From the NCBI GenBank assembly GCA_041690495.1, contig JAWLHE010000009.1, positions 173,146 to 237,145 on the forward strand: 64,000 nucleotides of DNA, read 5' to 3'. Each line of letters begins with the position of its first letter. The stretch's first letter is position 1. Positions 9,256 through 18,163 of this stretch are shown here, piece by piece. The translations under genes and the position numbers were made by a program. The notes under the pieces are model-generated. The model was not told where the DNA came from and made no database searches. It saw nothing but the letters and a program-made list of their open reading frames with translations. This stretch comes from DATAAP01 sp041690495. Its GTDB lineage: Bacteria > Pseudomonadota > Alphaproteobacteria > CACIAM-22H2.

Positions 9256-12200
9256 TTGATCGGCCGATCGACCAAGCTTTTCCTTGAGGTCCTGACGACC
9301 CTCGTCGTGCTCACCGCGATCGCGGGGGCGGTGCTCGCATGGCGGCTCTCACAGGGGCCAATCTCGCTGCGCTTCATCGCTCCGACGGTGGAGACCGCGA
9401 TCAATTCCGGCCTCACCGGCACATGGATCGACCTCGAGGACGTGGTGATCGCGTGGCGCGATGTGCGCCGCTCGCTCGAGGTCCGCGCGATCGGCGTGAA
9501 TGTCCTCCGGCCCGACGGCAGCCGCATCGCCCAGTTTCCGGAGGTTTCCGTCAGCCTGTCCGGCCGCGGTCTCCTGAACGGCCTGGTCGCGCCGACGCGG
9601 CTCGAGGTGCTCGGGGCAAAGGTCGTCCTGGTCCGGGCGCCCGACGGCAGCTTCGGGCTGACGTCCGGCGAGGCCGAGCCCGGAGACAGCTCCTCGGCGC
9701 TGACGCTGCTGCTCCAGGAACTGCTGCATCCGCCGGATCCGGACCGCTCGATGGGCTATCTGCAGCAGGTCAGCGTCACCGAAACCGAGATCATCATGAT
9801 CGATCAGGCGACGGGGCGGATCTGGCGTGCACCAGAGGCCGATGTGGCGCTGTCACGCGATGCGGCGGGGCTCCGCGCCGACGCGGCTCTGGTCATCGAT
9901 CTCGCGGGCGAGCTCGCCAGGGTTACCGCAACCGGGCTCTATGCAGCACAAGACCAGCATATCGACATCGCCGCGCGCACCACCGCGTTCCAGCCGGCGA
10001 CGCTTGCAGCGATCGATCCGAGTCTCGCGGTGCTGTCGGCGTTGCGCGTGCCGATCAGCGGCGAGACGAGGATGCGGCTCGACCGCGCCGGCCGTCTGCA
10101 GACGCTTGATTTCGACGTATCCGGGCGCGCGGGCGTGCTGAGCGAGCCTGCGCATTTTCCGGAGGATATCCCGATCCGCGGTTTGCGCATCCGCGGCAGC
10201 GCCGCTGCAGGGTTTGATCGCATCGATATTACCGAGGCGAGGCTCGATCTCGACGGTCCGACCATCGAAATGTCGGGGTCCGTGGTCGATCTCGGTGCGC
10301 AGCCGCGCGTCAGCATCGAGGGGGTCGTACGGCAGCTGCCGACCGACGCGCTCAAGCAACTCTGGCCGCTCGGCGTCAGCCCCAATGCGCGGCGCTGGAT
10401 CACGACCAACCTGTCCGGCGGGATGGTCGAGGAGACGCGTTTCGACGCGGCACTCGCCGCGCAGGATGCGGCGTTCGCGGCGGTCGACGCGGAGCGCCTC
10501 GCCGTGCAGCTCCGATTCGCAGGCGTCAACGTGAACTATCTCTCGCCGATGCCGCCGGTGCGCAACGTCAACGGCACCGGCACGATAGATGCGCGCCGCC
10601 TCGATCTCGCGATTTCCGGCGGCGGCATCGGCGCGCTGCGCGTTTCGGAAGGCACGGTGGCGATTACCGGCCTCGATGCCGAGGACCAGAATGCAGCGAT
10701 CGAAGTCGTCGTGCGGGGCCCGGTTCGCGACGTGCTTCAGCTCGTCGATAGCCGGCCTCTCGGCTACGTCAGCAAGATCGGGCTGTCGCCGGCCGATTTC
10801 GGCGGCGACAGCGCGACCCGGTTGCGGCTGAGCCTGCCTCTGATCAGCACGCTGAAATTCGAACAGCTCCAGATCGCGGCGGCGGCAAACGTCGCCAATT
10901 TCACCCAGCGCCGCGCTGTGCTCGGTCAGGACATCACCGACGGCTCGCTCGTCGTACGCCTCGACCAGCGCGGCATGGAGATCGGCGGCACCGTGACCGC
11001 AGCCGCCACGAAGGCTGAGGTGACGATGACGCGCAGTTTTCTTGCGAGCGCGGCGGTGATCGCACAGACCAAGGTCAGGGCGACGGCCGACAGCGCGGCG
11101 CGGCGCGCCTTCGGCTTCGATTACGCCCCTTACGTCGAGGGTCCGGTCGGACTCGACCTCACCTTCACCGAGCAAAGCGGCAAGCGCAGCGATCTCGTGC
11201 TTGATCTGGCACTTGACGGCGCGACGCTGGACGTCCCCGAACTCGACTGGCGCAAGGAGCCGGGCACGCCGGGCACGGCGCAACTGCGCATGACCCTGCT
11301 CGACGAGCGGCTTGCCGAGATCGGCTCCGCACGTGTGTCGGCCGGCGACCTTGTGGCGCAGGGTCGCGCGAGTTTCGCGGAGGACGGCAAGACCTTGCGC
11401 CGCCTCGACATCGAGCGGCTGAAAGCGGGATTGACGGACGCCAAGGGCAGCTATGTCCGCGGCCCCGCCGGAATCGCAATCGAGGTCAGCGGCAACAGCA
11501 TCAATGTCGGGCCGCTTCTGCGCGACAAGACGCCGGCGGAATCGGGCCGCCCGTCGCTCACGGTGTCGGCGACGGTGGCGCGGGTTTATTTCGCGCCCGA
11601 CCGGCATATCGAGCAGGCCAGGTTCGAGGGTCGCCGCGGCGCCGCGGGCTGGGAGTCATTTAACATTCAGGCCCTGGTCGGAGGCGATGGTGCCGCCCGC
11701 AACATGGGCGTTTCGCTGCGTACTGAGGATGGCATTCAGCGACTCAACGGATCGACGGAAGATGCCGGCGCCCTGCTGAAGGCGGTCGGCATCTCGCCCA
11801 ATGTCGTCGGCGGCCGGCTCGAAGTTTCCGGCGTCACCGATCCTGCGGCCGACGGCAGGCCGCTGACCGGCAAGCTCCGCATCCGGGATTTCCGCGTCGT
11901 CAACGCGCCGCTGCTGGCGCGTGTGCTCGGTGTGGCGCTCCTGACCGGCATCGCCGATTCGTTGCGCGGCGAGGGAGTCGGATTCTCGACCATGGAGGGT
12001 GACTTCGTCTTCAAGGATCCGACGGTGGAGGTGAAGGAGGCGCGCGCCAGCGGCGCTTCGATCGGCATCACCGCCAGCGGCGTCATCGACATCGGCGCCG
12101 AGACGCTGGACCTCCAGGGTACGATCGTTCCTGCCTATGCGGTCAACAGCCTGCTCGGCCGCCTCCCGGTGGTGGGCGACATCCTCGTCGGCGGCAAGGG

Positions 12201-12387
12201 CGGCGGCATCTTCGCTGCGAACTACAAGATCGAAGGACCGCTCGAGGATCCGAAGGTCTCGATCAATCCGCTCTCGACCCTGGCGCCGGGCTTTCTGCGC
12301 AATCTGTTCGGCGCCGGCGGCACCAGTCCCACCGGCAGCGAGCCCAGGCCTGCACCACCCGGGGAAACGCCGGCGCAGTCGCAATAG
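9256..12387 (+). CDS. AsmA/YhdP-like envelope protein with DUF3971-type core
   Basis: A 1043-residue protein with one N-terminal transmembrane helix (about residues 9-30) and a long periplasmic beta-rich body. The repetitive pattern of beta strands, the central segment typical of DUF3971 and the C-terminal AsmA_2-like stretch ending in an extended GGKGGGIFAANYKIEGP motif resemble YhdP and TamB family proteins, which are thought to bridge the inner and outer membranes and carry phospholipids. It begins with TTG at 9256 because the ATG at 9251 is followed directly by a stop. It converges on tyrS with four bases between them. The lipid transport role is inferred from the family only. Confidence 0.8.
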   Translation: MIGRSTKLFLEVLTTLVVLTAIAGAVLAWRLSQGPISLRFIAPTVETAINSGLTGTWIDLEDVVIAWRDVRRSLEVRAIGVNVLRPDGSRIAQFPEVSVSLSGRGLLNGLVAPTRLEVLGAKVVLVRAPDGSFGLTSGEAEPGDSSSALTLLLQELLHPPDPDRSMGYLQQVSVTETEIIMIDQATGRIWRAPEADVALSRDAAGLRADAALVIDLAGELARVTATGLYAAQDQHIDIAARTTAFQPATLAAIDPSLAVLSALRVPISGETRMRLDRAGRLQTLDFDVSGRAGVLSEPAHFPEDIPIRGLRIRGSAAAGFDRIDITEARLDLDGPTIEMSGSVVDLGAQPRVSIEGVVRQLPTDALKQLWPLGVSPNARRWITTNLSGGMVEETRFDAALAAQDAAFAAVDAERLAVQLRFAGVNVNYLSPMPPVRNVNGTGTIDARRLDLAISGGGIGALRVSEGTVAITGLDAEDQNAAIEVVVRGPVRDVLQLVDSRPLGYVSKIGLSPADFGGDSATRLRLSLPLISTLKFEQLQIAAAANVANFTQRRAVLGQDITDGSLVVRLDQRGMEIGGTVTAAATKAEVTMTRSFLASAAVIAQTKVRATADSAARRAFGFDYAPYVEGPVGLDLTFTEQSGKRSDLVLDLALDGATLDVPELDWRKEPGTPGTAQLRMTLLDERLAEIGSARVSAGDLVAQGRASFAEDGKTLRRLDIERLKAGLTDAKGSYVRGPAGIAIEVSGNSINVGPLLRDKTPAESGRPSLTVSATVARVYFAPDRHIEQARFEGRRGAAGWESFNIQALVGGDGAARNMGVSLRTEDGIQRLNGSTEDAGALLKAVGISPNVVGGRLEVSGVTDPAADGRPLTGKLRIRDFRVVNAPLLARVLGVALLTGIADSLRGEGVGFSTMEGDFVFKDPTVEVKEARASGASIGITASGVIDIGAETLDLQGTIVPAYAVNSLLGRLPVVGDILVGGKGGGIFAANYKIEGPLEDPKVSINPLSTLAPGFLRNLFGAGGTSPTGSEPRPAPPGETPAQSQ

Positions 12388-12391
12388 AGCG

Positions 12392-13645
12392 TCAGACCGC
12401 GCGAATGAGCGCGTGGCGCTTCTTGCCCGCCGAGAGCTTGATGACGCCCTGCGCCGAGAGGTCAGTATCGCCGACCGTGGCCGCCGCATCGCTGACGACG
12501 ATGTCGTTGACGCGCGCGCCGCCCTGCTGGATCAGCCGCCGCGCTTCGCCGTTGCTGCTGGCAAGCCCGCTGCGCGTGAGCAGCGCAAAGAGCGGAACGC
12601 GGCCCGCGAGTTCGCTCATCGGCAGGTCGACAGTCGGCAGATCGCTGCCGATCCGGCCTTCCTCGAAGGTACGCCGCGCCGTCTCGGCCGCGGCCAGCGC
12701 CGCCGCCTCGCCATGGCAGAGTTTCGTCGCCTCGAGGGCAAGGACCTTCTTCGCCTCGTTGATCTCGGCGCCGCCGAGCCGCTCCAGCCGCGCGATCTCG
12801 TCGAGTGGCAGGTCGGTGAACAGCTTCAGGAAGCGCCCGACATCACCGTCCTCGGCGTTGCGCCAGAACTGGTAGTAGTCGTAGGGCGAAAGCTTCTCGG
12901 CGTTGAGCCACACCGCGCCCTGCGCGGTCTTGCCCATTTTCGCGCCGGACGCAGTCGTGATCAGCGGCGTGGTCAGTCCGAACAGCTCGAACCCGCCGAC
13001 GCGACGTCCCAGCTCCACGCCCATGACGATGTTGCCCCACTGGTCCGATCCGCCCATCTGCAGGCGGCAGTCGTAGCGGCGGGCAAGCTCGACGAAATCG
13101 TATGACTGCAGGACCATGTAGTTGAACTCGAGGAAGGTCAGCGGCTGCTCGCGCTCGAGCCGCAGCTTCACCGAATCCATGCCGAGCATGCGGTTGACCG
13201 AGAAGTGCCGACCCACGTCGCGCAGCAGCTGGATGTATTTCAACTCGTCCAGCCATTCCGCGTTGTTCGCCATGATTGCGCCGCACGGGCCGCTTTCGAA
13301 GTCGAGGAACTGATCGAAGACGCGGCGGATCCCGGCGATGTTACGGACGATGTCCTGCTCGCTCAGAAGCTGGCGCGCCTCGTCCTTGCCGGAGGGATCG
13401 CCGATCTTGGTCGTGCCGCCGCCCATCAGGACCAGCGGCCGATGCCCGGTCTGCTGCAGCCGGCGCAGCAGCATGATCTGCACCAGGCTGCCGACATGAA
13501 GGCTGTCGGCGGTCGCGTCGAAGCCGATATACCCCGTGATCCGGCCGGCGTGCGCCTGCGCATCCAGTGCCTCCATGTCGGTGCACTGGTGGACGTAGCC
13601 GCGCTCGCTGAGCACGCGAAGAAGGTCGGATCTGGGTTCAGTCAT
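12392..13645 (-). CDS. tyrS: Tyrosyl-tRNA synthetase
   Basis: A 417-residue class I synthetase that charges tRNA-Tyr. The HIGH-type signature appears as HVGSL near residue 51 (after YIGFDATADSL) and the KMSKS-type loop as KMGKT in ASGAKMGKT near residue 230. GGSDQWGNI is the usual tyrosine-binding segment. The last 60 residues form an S4 RNA-binding domain (SNGEARRLIQQGGARVN). The length is normal. It is divergent from anmK across a 112-base gap, a frequent arrangement in alphaproteobacteria. Confidence 0.97.
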   Translation of the reverse strand: MTEPRSDLLRVLSERGYVHQCTDMEALDAQAHAGRITGYIGFDATADSLHVGSLVQIMLLRRLQQTGHRPLVLMGGGTTKIGDPSGKDEARQLLSEQDIVRNIAGIRRVFDQFLDFESGPCGAIMANNAEWLDELKYIQLLRDVGRHFSVNRMLGMDSVKLRLEREQPLTFLEFNYMVLQSYDFVELARRYDCRLQMGGSDQWGNIVMGVELGRRVGGFELFGLTTPLITTASGAKMGKTAQGAVWLNAEKLSPYDYYQFWRNAEDGDVGRFLKLFTDLPLDEIARLERLGGAEINEAKKVLALEATKLCHGEAAALAAAETARRTFEEGRIGSDLPTVDLPMSELAGRVPLFALLTRSGLASSNGEARRLIQQGGARVNDIVVSDAAATVGDTDLSAQGVIKLSAGKKRHALIRAV

Positions 13646-13757
13646 CGTCGGTTAAGGGCTGCGCGCTAGGCTTGCGGGAGGGCGCGGTGATTTAGCACAA
13701 TCGCGCCTGAAACGACAATTCTGCGGCGATTCGCGCCGGCTTCCATTCACGGTATTC

Positions 13758-14840
13758 ATGAATACGAAACCCCTGCGCGCGCTGGGCCTGATGAGCGGCA
13801 CCTCCCTCGACGGCATCGACGCGGCGATCATCGAAACCGATGGCGAGTCGGTCGTGGCCACCGGGCCGGCCACGACCGTCAGCTACGACAGTACGCTGCG
13901 CGAGCGGCTGCGCCGGGCGCTCGGCGCGCGCGGCCCGGTCAAGGCCGTCGAGCGCGACATGACGCTGGCGCATGCGGACGTCGTGAACGGCCTGCTCAAG
14001 GCGAAGGGGCTGCAGGCCAGGGACGTGGACGTCATCGGCTTCCATGGTCATACCATCTTGCATCGGCCGCGCGAGCAGTTGACCTGGCAGCTGGGCGATG
14101 GCGCGCTGCTGGCCGCCCGCACGGGAATCGATGTCGTCTGCGAATTTCGCAACAACGACGTCGCCGAGGGCGGCGAGGGGGCACCGCTGGTACCGCTGTT
14201 CCATGCCGCGCTCGCGGCAAGGGTCGAACGTCCCGTCGCCGTTCTCAATATCGGGGGCGTTGCAAACGTGACCTGGCTGGGCGCGAACGGCGACATCCTG
14301 GCGTTCGATACCGGACCGGGCAATGCCTTGATCGATGACTGGATGCTGACCCATACCGGCCACGCCTGCGACGAGAACGGCGCCTGTGCGGCGAAAGGCC
14401 GTGTCGACAAGGCGGTCCTGGCCGGTTTCATGGCGCATCCGTATTTTGCACGGACGCCGCCGAAATCGCTCGACCGCAACGAATTCGATCCGTCGGTCGT
14501 GGCGGCGCTGCCGCTCGAGGACGGCGCTGCGACCCTGACCGCGTTCACGGCCGAAGCGGCGGCCGTGGCGGCGCGGCATTTCCCGGCGCCGGTCAGGCGG
14601 TGGATCGTCACGGGTGGCGGACGCCGCAATGCGACGCTGCTGCGGGCGATCGCCGCCGCGAGCGGTGCAGCCGTCGAGACCGCGGAGCAGGTCGGCTGGG
14701 ACGGCGACGCGCTCGAGGCACAGGCCTTCGCCTATCTTGCGGTGCGCTCGCTCAGGGGGCTGCCGCTTACCCTTCCGACCACGACGGGAGTATCAAGGCC
14801 GATGCCGGGCGGTCAGCTGTTTCGCCACCGCGAGGCGTGA
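13758..14840 (+). CDS. anmK: Anhydro-N-acetylmuramic acid kinase
   Basis: A 360-residue ASKHA-fold kinase that phosphorylates and hydrolyses 1,6-anhydro-MurNAc from recycled peptidoglycan to MurNAc-6-phosphate. The N-terminal phosphate-binding loop GLMSGTSLDGID (residues 11-22) and the segments IGFHGHT and FDTGPGNALID are the family hallmarks; the Asp in FDTGPGN and the Asp after SLDG are the usual catalytic positions. Start ATG 13758 agrees with the conserved N-terminus. It complements the amidase and PBP1A at the left of the window in wall turnover. Cytosolic. Confidence 0.96.
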   Translation: MNTKPLRALGLMSGTSLDGIDAAIIETDGESVVATGPATTVSYDSTLRERLRRALGARGPVKAVERDMTLAHADVVNGLLKAKGLQARDVDVIGFHGHTILHRPREQLTWQLGDGALLAARTGIDVVCEFRNNDVAEGGEGAPLVPLFHAALAARVERPVAVLNIGGVANVTWLGANGDILAFDTGPGNALIDDWMLTHTGHACDENGACAAKGRVDKAVLAGFMAHPYFARTPPKSLDRNEFDPSVVAALPLEDGAATLTAFTAEAAAVAARHFPAPVRRWIVTGGGRRNATLLRAIAAASGAAVETAEQVGWDGDALEAQAFAYLAVRSLRGLPLTLPTTTGVSRPMPGGQLFRHREA

Positions 14841-14855
14841 CAATCCCGGCGCGGG

Positions 14856-15551
14856 TTACCGCGCCATCGATTTCGGCTTTTCCTTGGTCTCTTTTTCCTT
14901 GGCGGGCTTGGCCGGCCTCAGCGCGGTCGCGACATAGTCGTCGACGTTCGCGGCGAGCTTGTCGAGCCTGTCCGTGAAGAAGTGATTGGCGCCCTTCACG
15001 ACCCGGTAGTCGACCTGAATGTCGCGCTGGCGGCTGAGCTTCTCGGCCAGCTTGCGGACCGATTCCTCGGGCACGACCTCGTCCTTGTCGCCCTGTACGA
15101 TCAGGCCCGACGAAGGGCAGGGGGCGAGAAAGCCGAAATCGTAGACATTGGCCGGAGGCGCGATCGACACGAACCGGTCGATTTCCGGCCGACGCATCAG
15201 GAGCTGCATTCCGATCCACGCACCGAACGAGAAGCCGGCGACCCAGCAGCCCCCGGCGTTCGGGTTGTAGGTCTGCAGCCAGTCCAGGGCGGAAGCTGCA
15301 TCGGTCAGCTCGCCCTCGCCGCGCGCAAACGCGCCCTGGGAGCGGCCGACGCCGCGGAAATTGAAGCGAAGCGTGGCGAAGCCGCGCTGTGTGAAGCACT
15401 GGTTCAGGGTATAGACGATCTTGTTGTGCATCGTCCCGCCATGCTGCGGGTGCGGGTGCAGCAGCAGGGCGATCGGAGCCCGTTCATTCTTGCCCGGCAC
15501 ATAACGGCCCTCGAGGCGGCCTTCGGCGCCGTTAATGATGACCTCAGGCAT
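14856..15551 (-). CDS. Alpha/beta hydrolase of the dienelactone-hydrolase-like group
   Basis: A 231-residue single-domain hydrolase. It has the oxyanion segment HPHPQHGGTMHNK, the strand RFNFRGVGRSQG and the nucleophile elbow GFSFGAW (G-x-S-x-G); the acid lies near GDKDEVVP and the histidine in KGANHFF. This is the small cytosolic hydrolase commonly found next to cysE/isc clusters in alphaproteobacteria, and its substrate is unknown. The last residues are lysine-rich (KEKETKEKPKS). It is divergent from cysE over a 227-base region that contains the presumed isc promoter. Confidence 0.8.
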   Translation of the reverse strand: MPEVIINGAEGRLEGRYVPGKNERAPIALLLHPHPQHGGTMHNKIVYTLNQCFTQRGFATLRFNFRGVGRSQGAFARGEGELTDAASALDWLQTYNPNAGGCWVAGFSFGAWIGMQLLMRRPEIDRFVSIAPPANVYDFGFLAPCPSSGLIVQGDKDEVVPEESVRKLAEKLSRQRDIQVDYRVVKGANHFFTDRLDKLAANVDDYVATALRPAKPAKEKETKEKPKSMAR

Positions 15552-15654
15552 GGACGCTCCGCTGTTCCGCTTCGCCGGTGGGGGGCAGATCCCGAGAATG
15601 CCCTATTAACAAAGTCGGATATATAATCGTTCTGTTCAGACCCAGCGCCAGCAA

Positions 15655-15679
15655 AAACTTGACCCCTTTAGTAGGATAA
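15655..15679 (+). promoter_or_regulatory. IscR type-1-like operator
   Basis: A 25-base segment beginning AAACTTGACC and ending TTTAGTAGGATAA. It lines up without gaps to the remembered E. coli IscR type-1 consensus (ATASYYGACTRDWWTAGTCRRSTAT) with about 17 of 25 matches, including the GAC and TAGT cores. It overlaps the -35 element and the spacer of the presumed cysE-iscR promoter, the position expected for autorepression by [2Fe-2S]-IscR. This is inferred by eye from the consensus. Confidence 0.55.
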
Positions 15680-15687
15680 CCTATGTA
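15659..15687 (+). promoter_or_regulatory. Sigma-70-type promoter of the cysE-isc operon
   Basis: A -35 TTGACC (15659-15664), a 17-base spacer and a -10 TATGTA (15682-15687) stand about 90 bases before the cysE start. It is the only convincing promoter in the divergent region and no other one is evident between cysE and iscX, so it probably drives the whole ISC operon. Confidence 0.6.
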
Positions 15688-15778
15688 TCAAAAGGCCATC
15701 AACCGGGCTCCGGCCACTGGACCGGTCTTTGCGGGTCTTCTAGGGGCGAAAGCGGCGGCATAATAGAAAGCTACGCTT

Positions 15779-16531
15779 ATGATCTTCAAGCACTTTCGCG
15801 AGGATATAGAGATCGTCCTCAAGCGCGACCCCGCGGCCCGGTCCCGGCTCGAGGTCATGCTTTGCTACCCAGGCCTGCATGCCTTGCTGTTTCATCGGGC
15901 GGCGCACGGCGCCTGGAGGCGTGGCTGGCACGTCCTCGGGCGCTTCCTGTCCCATATCGGACGGCTCTTGACGGGTGTCGAGATCCACCCGGGCGCCAGC
16001 ATCGGCCGCCGGGTCTTTATCGACCACGGCATGGGCGTGGTCGTGGGCGAGACCTCTGAGGTCGGCGACGACGTGACCCTCTATCAGGGAGTCACGCTGG
16101 GCGGCACGTCCCTCGAGAAAGGGAAGCGCCACCCGACACTCGAGCAGGGCGTGATCGTCGGTGCCGGTGCGAAGATTCTCGGTCCGATCACGGTCGGTGC
16201 CGGTGCGCGCGTCGGCTCGAACGCGGTGGTCGTCAAGAATGTGCCGGCCGGCGCAACCATGGTCGGCATTCCCGCGCGCGAGGTCGGGCAGCCGCGCGCC
16301 AACCCGGCCGAGTTCTGCGCATACGGTTCGACGGGTGACATTCCGGACCCGATTGCGCGGGCGCTCGACGGGCTGTGCGCCGACATCGGAGTTTTGAGCA
16401 AGCGTGTCCGCGAACTGGAAGAAGCACTCGCTGCCGAGCGGGCAAGGTCGGAGAGCGAATCGCTGCCGACGCTGCCCGGATTGGTCGGCGAGCGGGCGCG
16501 GCTCGTTGCAGTCAAAGGAGACGAACGGTGA
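15779..16531 (+). CDS. cysE: Serine O-acetyltransferase
   Basis: A 250-residue acetyltransferase that makes O-acetyl-L-serine, the precursor of cysteine. After a short helical N-terminus (MIFKHFREDIEIVLKRDPA) the left-handed beta-helix begins with VEIHPGASIGRRVFIDHGMG and continues through GVTLGGTS and GANAVV-like hexapeptide turns; the histidine in IDHGMG is the catalytic base in known SATs. The C-terminal tail from about residue 190 is longer than needed for the fold and helical. It is the first gene of the isc operon and its stop overlaps the iscR start (GTGA at 16528-16531), directly linking cysteine supply to iron-sulfur assembly. Confidence 0.95.
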   Translation: MIFKHFREDIEIVLKRDPAARSRLEVMLCYPGLHALLFHRAAHGAWRRGWHVLGRFLSHIGRLLTGVEIHPGASIGRRVFIDHGMGVVVGETSEVGDDVTLYQGVTLGGTSLEKGKRHPTLEQGVIVGAGAKILGPITVGAGARVGSNAVVVKNVPAGATMVGIPAREVGQPRANPAEFCAYGSTGDIPDPIARALDGLCADIGVLSKRVRELEEALAAERARSESESLPTLPGLVGERARLVAVKGDER

Positions 16532-17001
16532 AACTCAGCACCAAAGGCCGCTATGCCGTCATGGCGATGGTGGACCTGGCAAGCCACAGCAAGGGCAATC
16601 CGGTGGCGCTGGCTGACATCGCCGAGCGGCAGGAGATCTCGCTGTCATATCTCGAGCAACTCTTCGCCAAGCTGCGCAGGGGCGGCTTGGTCAAGAGCGT
16701 GCGCGGCCCGGGCGGCGGCTATCTTCTCGCCCACTCGACCGAAGAGACGCGGATTTCCGACATCATCGTGGCGGTCGACGAGCCGATCCGGGCGACGCGT
16801 TGCGCGCCGGGCTCGCCGTCGGGCTGCCGCAGCAACAAGAGCCGCTGCCTGACCCACGATCTGTGGGAGGAACTCGGCAACCAGATCCATCTCTATCTGA
16901 GTTCGGTTTCGCTGTCCGATGTCTGCAATCGGCGTGTGCTGGGAACCAGCCATGTGATCGCGCATTCCGAGCCGCGCGCGCCCGAGGCCGTTGTGGCCTG
17001 A
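16528..17001 (+). CDS. iscR: Rrf2-family iron-sulfur cluster regulator IscR
   Basis: A 157-residue winged-helix regulator that binds a [2Fe-2S] cluster and represses isc genes when clusters are plentiful. The start is GTG 16528, overlapping the cysE stop; the product begins VKLSTKGRYAVMAM as in other IscR proteins. The helix-turn-helix covers about residues 28-50 and the wing is RGPGGGYLLA (59-68). Cluster ligands are Cys92, Cys100 and Cys107 with His110 in RCLTHDLW, giving C-x7-C-x6-C-x2-H, slightly wider than the E. coli spacing. An IscR-like operator stands upstream of the operon. Confidence 0.95.
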   Translation: MKLSTKGRYAVMAMVDLASHSKGNPVALADIAERQEISLSYLEQLFAKLRRGGLVKSVRGPGGGYLLAHSTEETRISDIIVAVDEPIRATRCAPGSPSGCRSNKSRCLTHDLWEELGNQIHLYLSSVSLSDVCNRRVLGTSHVIAHSEPRAPEAVVA

Positions 17002-17016
17002 CGTGGAGACGATGCA

Positions 17017-18147
17017 ATGACGACGCCAATCTATCTCGACTACAACGCGACGGCACCGCTTAAGCCGGCGGTGGTCGAGGCGATGGCGGTCGCGCTTGCG
17101 GAAACGGGCAACGCGTCGTCGGTCCATCGTTTCGGGCGTTTGGCGCGTCGTGCAATCGAATCGGCGCGCGGCCAGGTCGCGGCGCTGGTCGGCGCCTCGC
17201 CCCATCAGGTGGTGTTCACCGCCGGTGGCACCGAGGCCAACAATCTGGCGCTCGCGCAGCGTTCCCTGGCGCGCGTGCTGGCATCTGCGGTCGAGCACGA
17301 GTCGGTTTCGCGCGCGGCGGACAACGCGCTCGTCGTTCCGGTCGATGGCCAGGGCCTGGTCGATCTCGGCGCGCTCGAGCGGCTGCTCGCGCGCGAAAGT
17401 GCCCCGGCCTTTGTGGCCGTGATGCTGGCCAACAACGAGACCGGCGTCATCCAGCCGGTCGCCGAGGTGGCGCACATCGCACACGCTCACGGCGCCCTGG
17501 TGCACTGCGACGCGGTGCAGGCCGCCGGCAAGATTGCAATCGACATGGCGGCACTGGGCGTCGATACGCTGGCGCTTTCGGCGCACAAGCTCGGAGGTCC
17601 GCAGGGCGTCGGTGCGCTCGTCGTTGCGGACCGCGCGGCGCTGCAGCCGATGCTCCTCGGCGGCGGACAGGAGCGCGGACGCCGCGCCGGCACCGAGAAT
17701 ACCGCCGGCATCGTCGGTTTCGGCGTCGCGGCGGAGTTGGCCATTCGGGATATCGAAGCCATATCCGGGCTGGCCGGCTTGCGCGACCAGATGGAAGCGC
17801 GGCTGCGGCGCGCGGTGCCCGAAGCAACGGTGTTCGGCGCGGCCGCACCGCGGCTGCCGAATACGAGCTGCATCGCCATGCCGGGTGTTGCCGCCGAGAC
17901 TCAGGTGATGGCGCTGGATCTCGCCGGAATCGCGGTGAGCGCCGGCTCCGCCTGCTCGTCGGGCAAGGTCAAGGCTTCGCATGTCCTGGCGGCGATGGGC
18001 GCGGGAGACCTCGCGGGCAATGCAATTCGGGTGAGTGCCGGCTGGCGCAGCGCGCCGGCGGATTTCGACCGGCTGGTCGAGGGTTGGACGTCGCTGTGGG
18101 CCCGGCTCGGCGCGCATCGCGCCGGCAGTGCAGCCCCGGCGGCATGA
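17017..18147 (+). CDS. Additional cysteine desulfurase, NifS/IscS-like
   Basis: A 376-residue PLP enzyme of the aminotransferase V family that takes sulfur from cysteine as a persulfide. The PLP lysine is Lys191 in SAHKLGGPQG, and the catalytic cysteine is Cys313 in SAGSACSSGKVKASH. It is distinct from the iscS that follows: the N-terminus, active-site loop and C-terminus all differ. Two desulfurases in one isc operon are seen in some Rhodospirillales. This one may serve a different acceptor, for example MnmA or another tRNA thiolase, while IscS feeds IscU; that division is inference. Fifteen bases separate it from iscR. Confidence 0.9.
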   Translation: MTTPIYLDYNATAPLKPAVVEAMAVALAETGNASSVHRFGRLARRAIESARGQVAALVGASPHQVVFTAGGTEANNLALAQRSLARVLASAVEHESVSRAADNALVVPVDGQGLVDLGALERLLARESAPAFVAVMLANNETGVIQPVAEVAHIAHAHGALVHCDAVQAAGKIAIDMAALGVDTLALSAHKLGGPQGVGALVVADRAALQPMLLGGGQERGRRAGTENTAGIVGFGVAAELAIRDIEAISGLAGLRDQMEARLRRAVPEATVFGAAAPRLPNTSCIAMPGVAAETQVMALDLAGIAVSAGSACSSGKVKASHVLAAMGAGDLAGNAIRVSAGWRSAPADFDRLVEGWTSLWARLGAHRAGSAAPAA

Positions 18148-18163
18148 ACGAAAGGGAAGCGAG

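Noticed and set aside
6173..9259. 1028-residue open frame antisense to glnE, and similar long antisense frames elsewhere (83-1603, 17969-20509, 24441-27119, 59837-61828)
   Set aside because: High GC with codon-position bias leaves antisense frames open; they lack ribosome sites and family motifs and cover clear genes on the other strand.
18035..18163. N-terminal extension of iscS overlapping the preceding gene
   Set aside because: ATG 18164 has a ribosome site just downstream of the preceding stop and gives the normal start.
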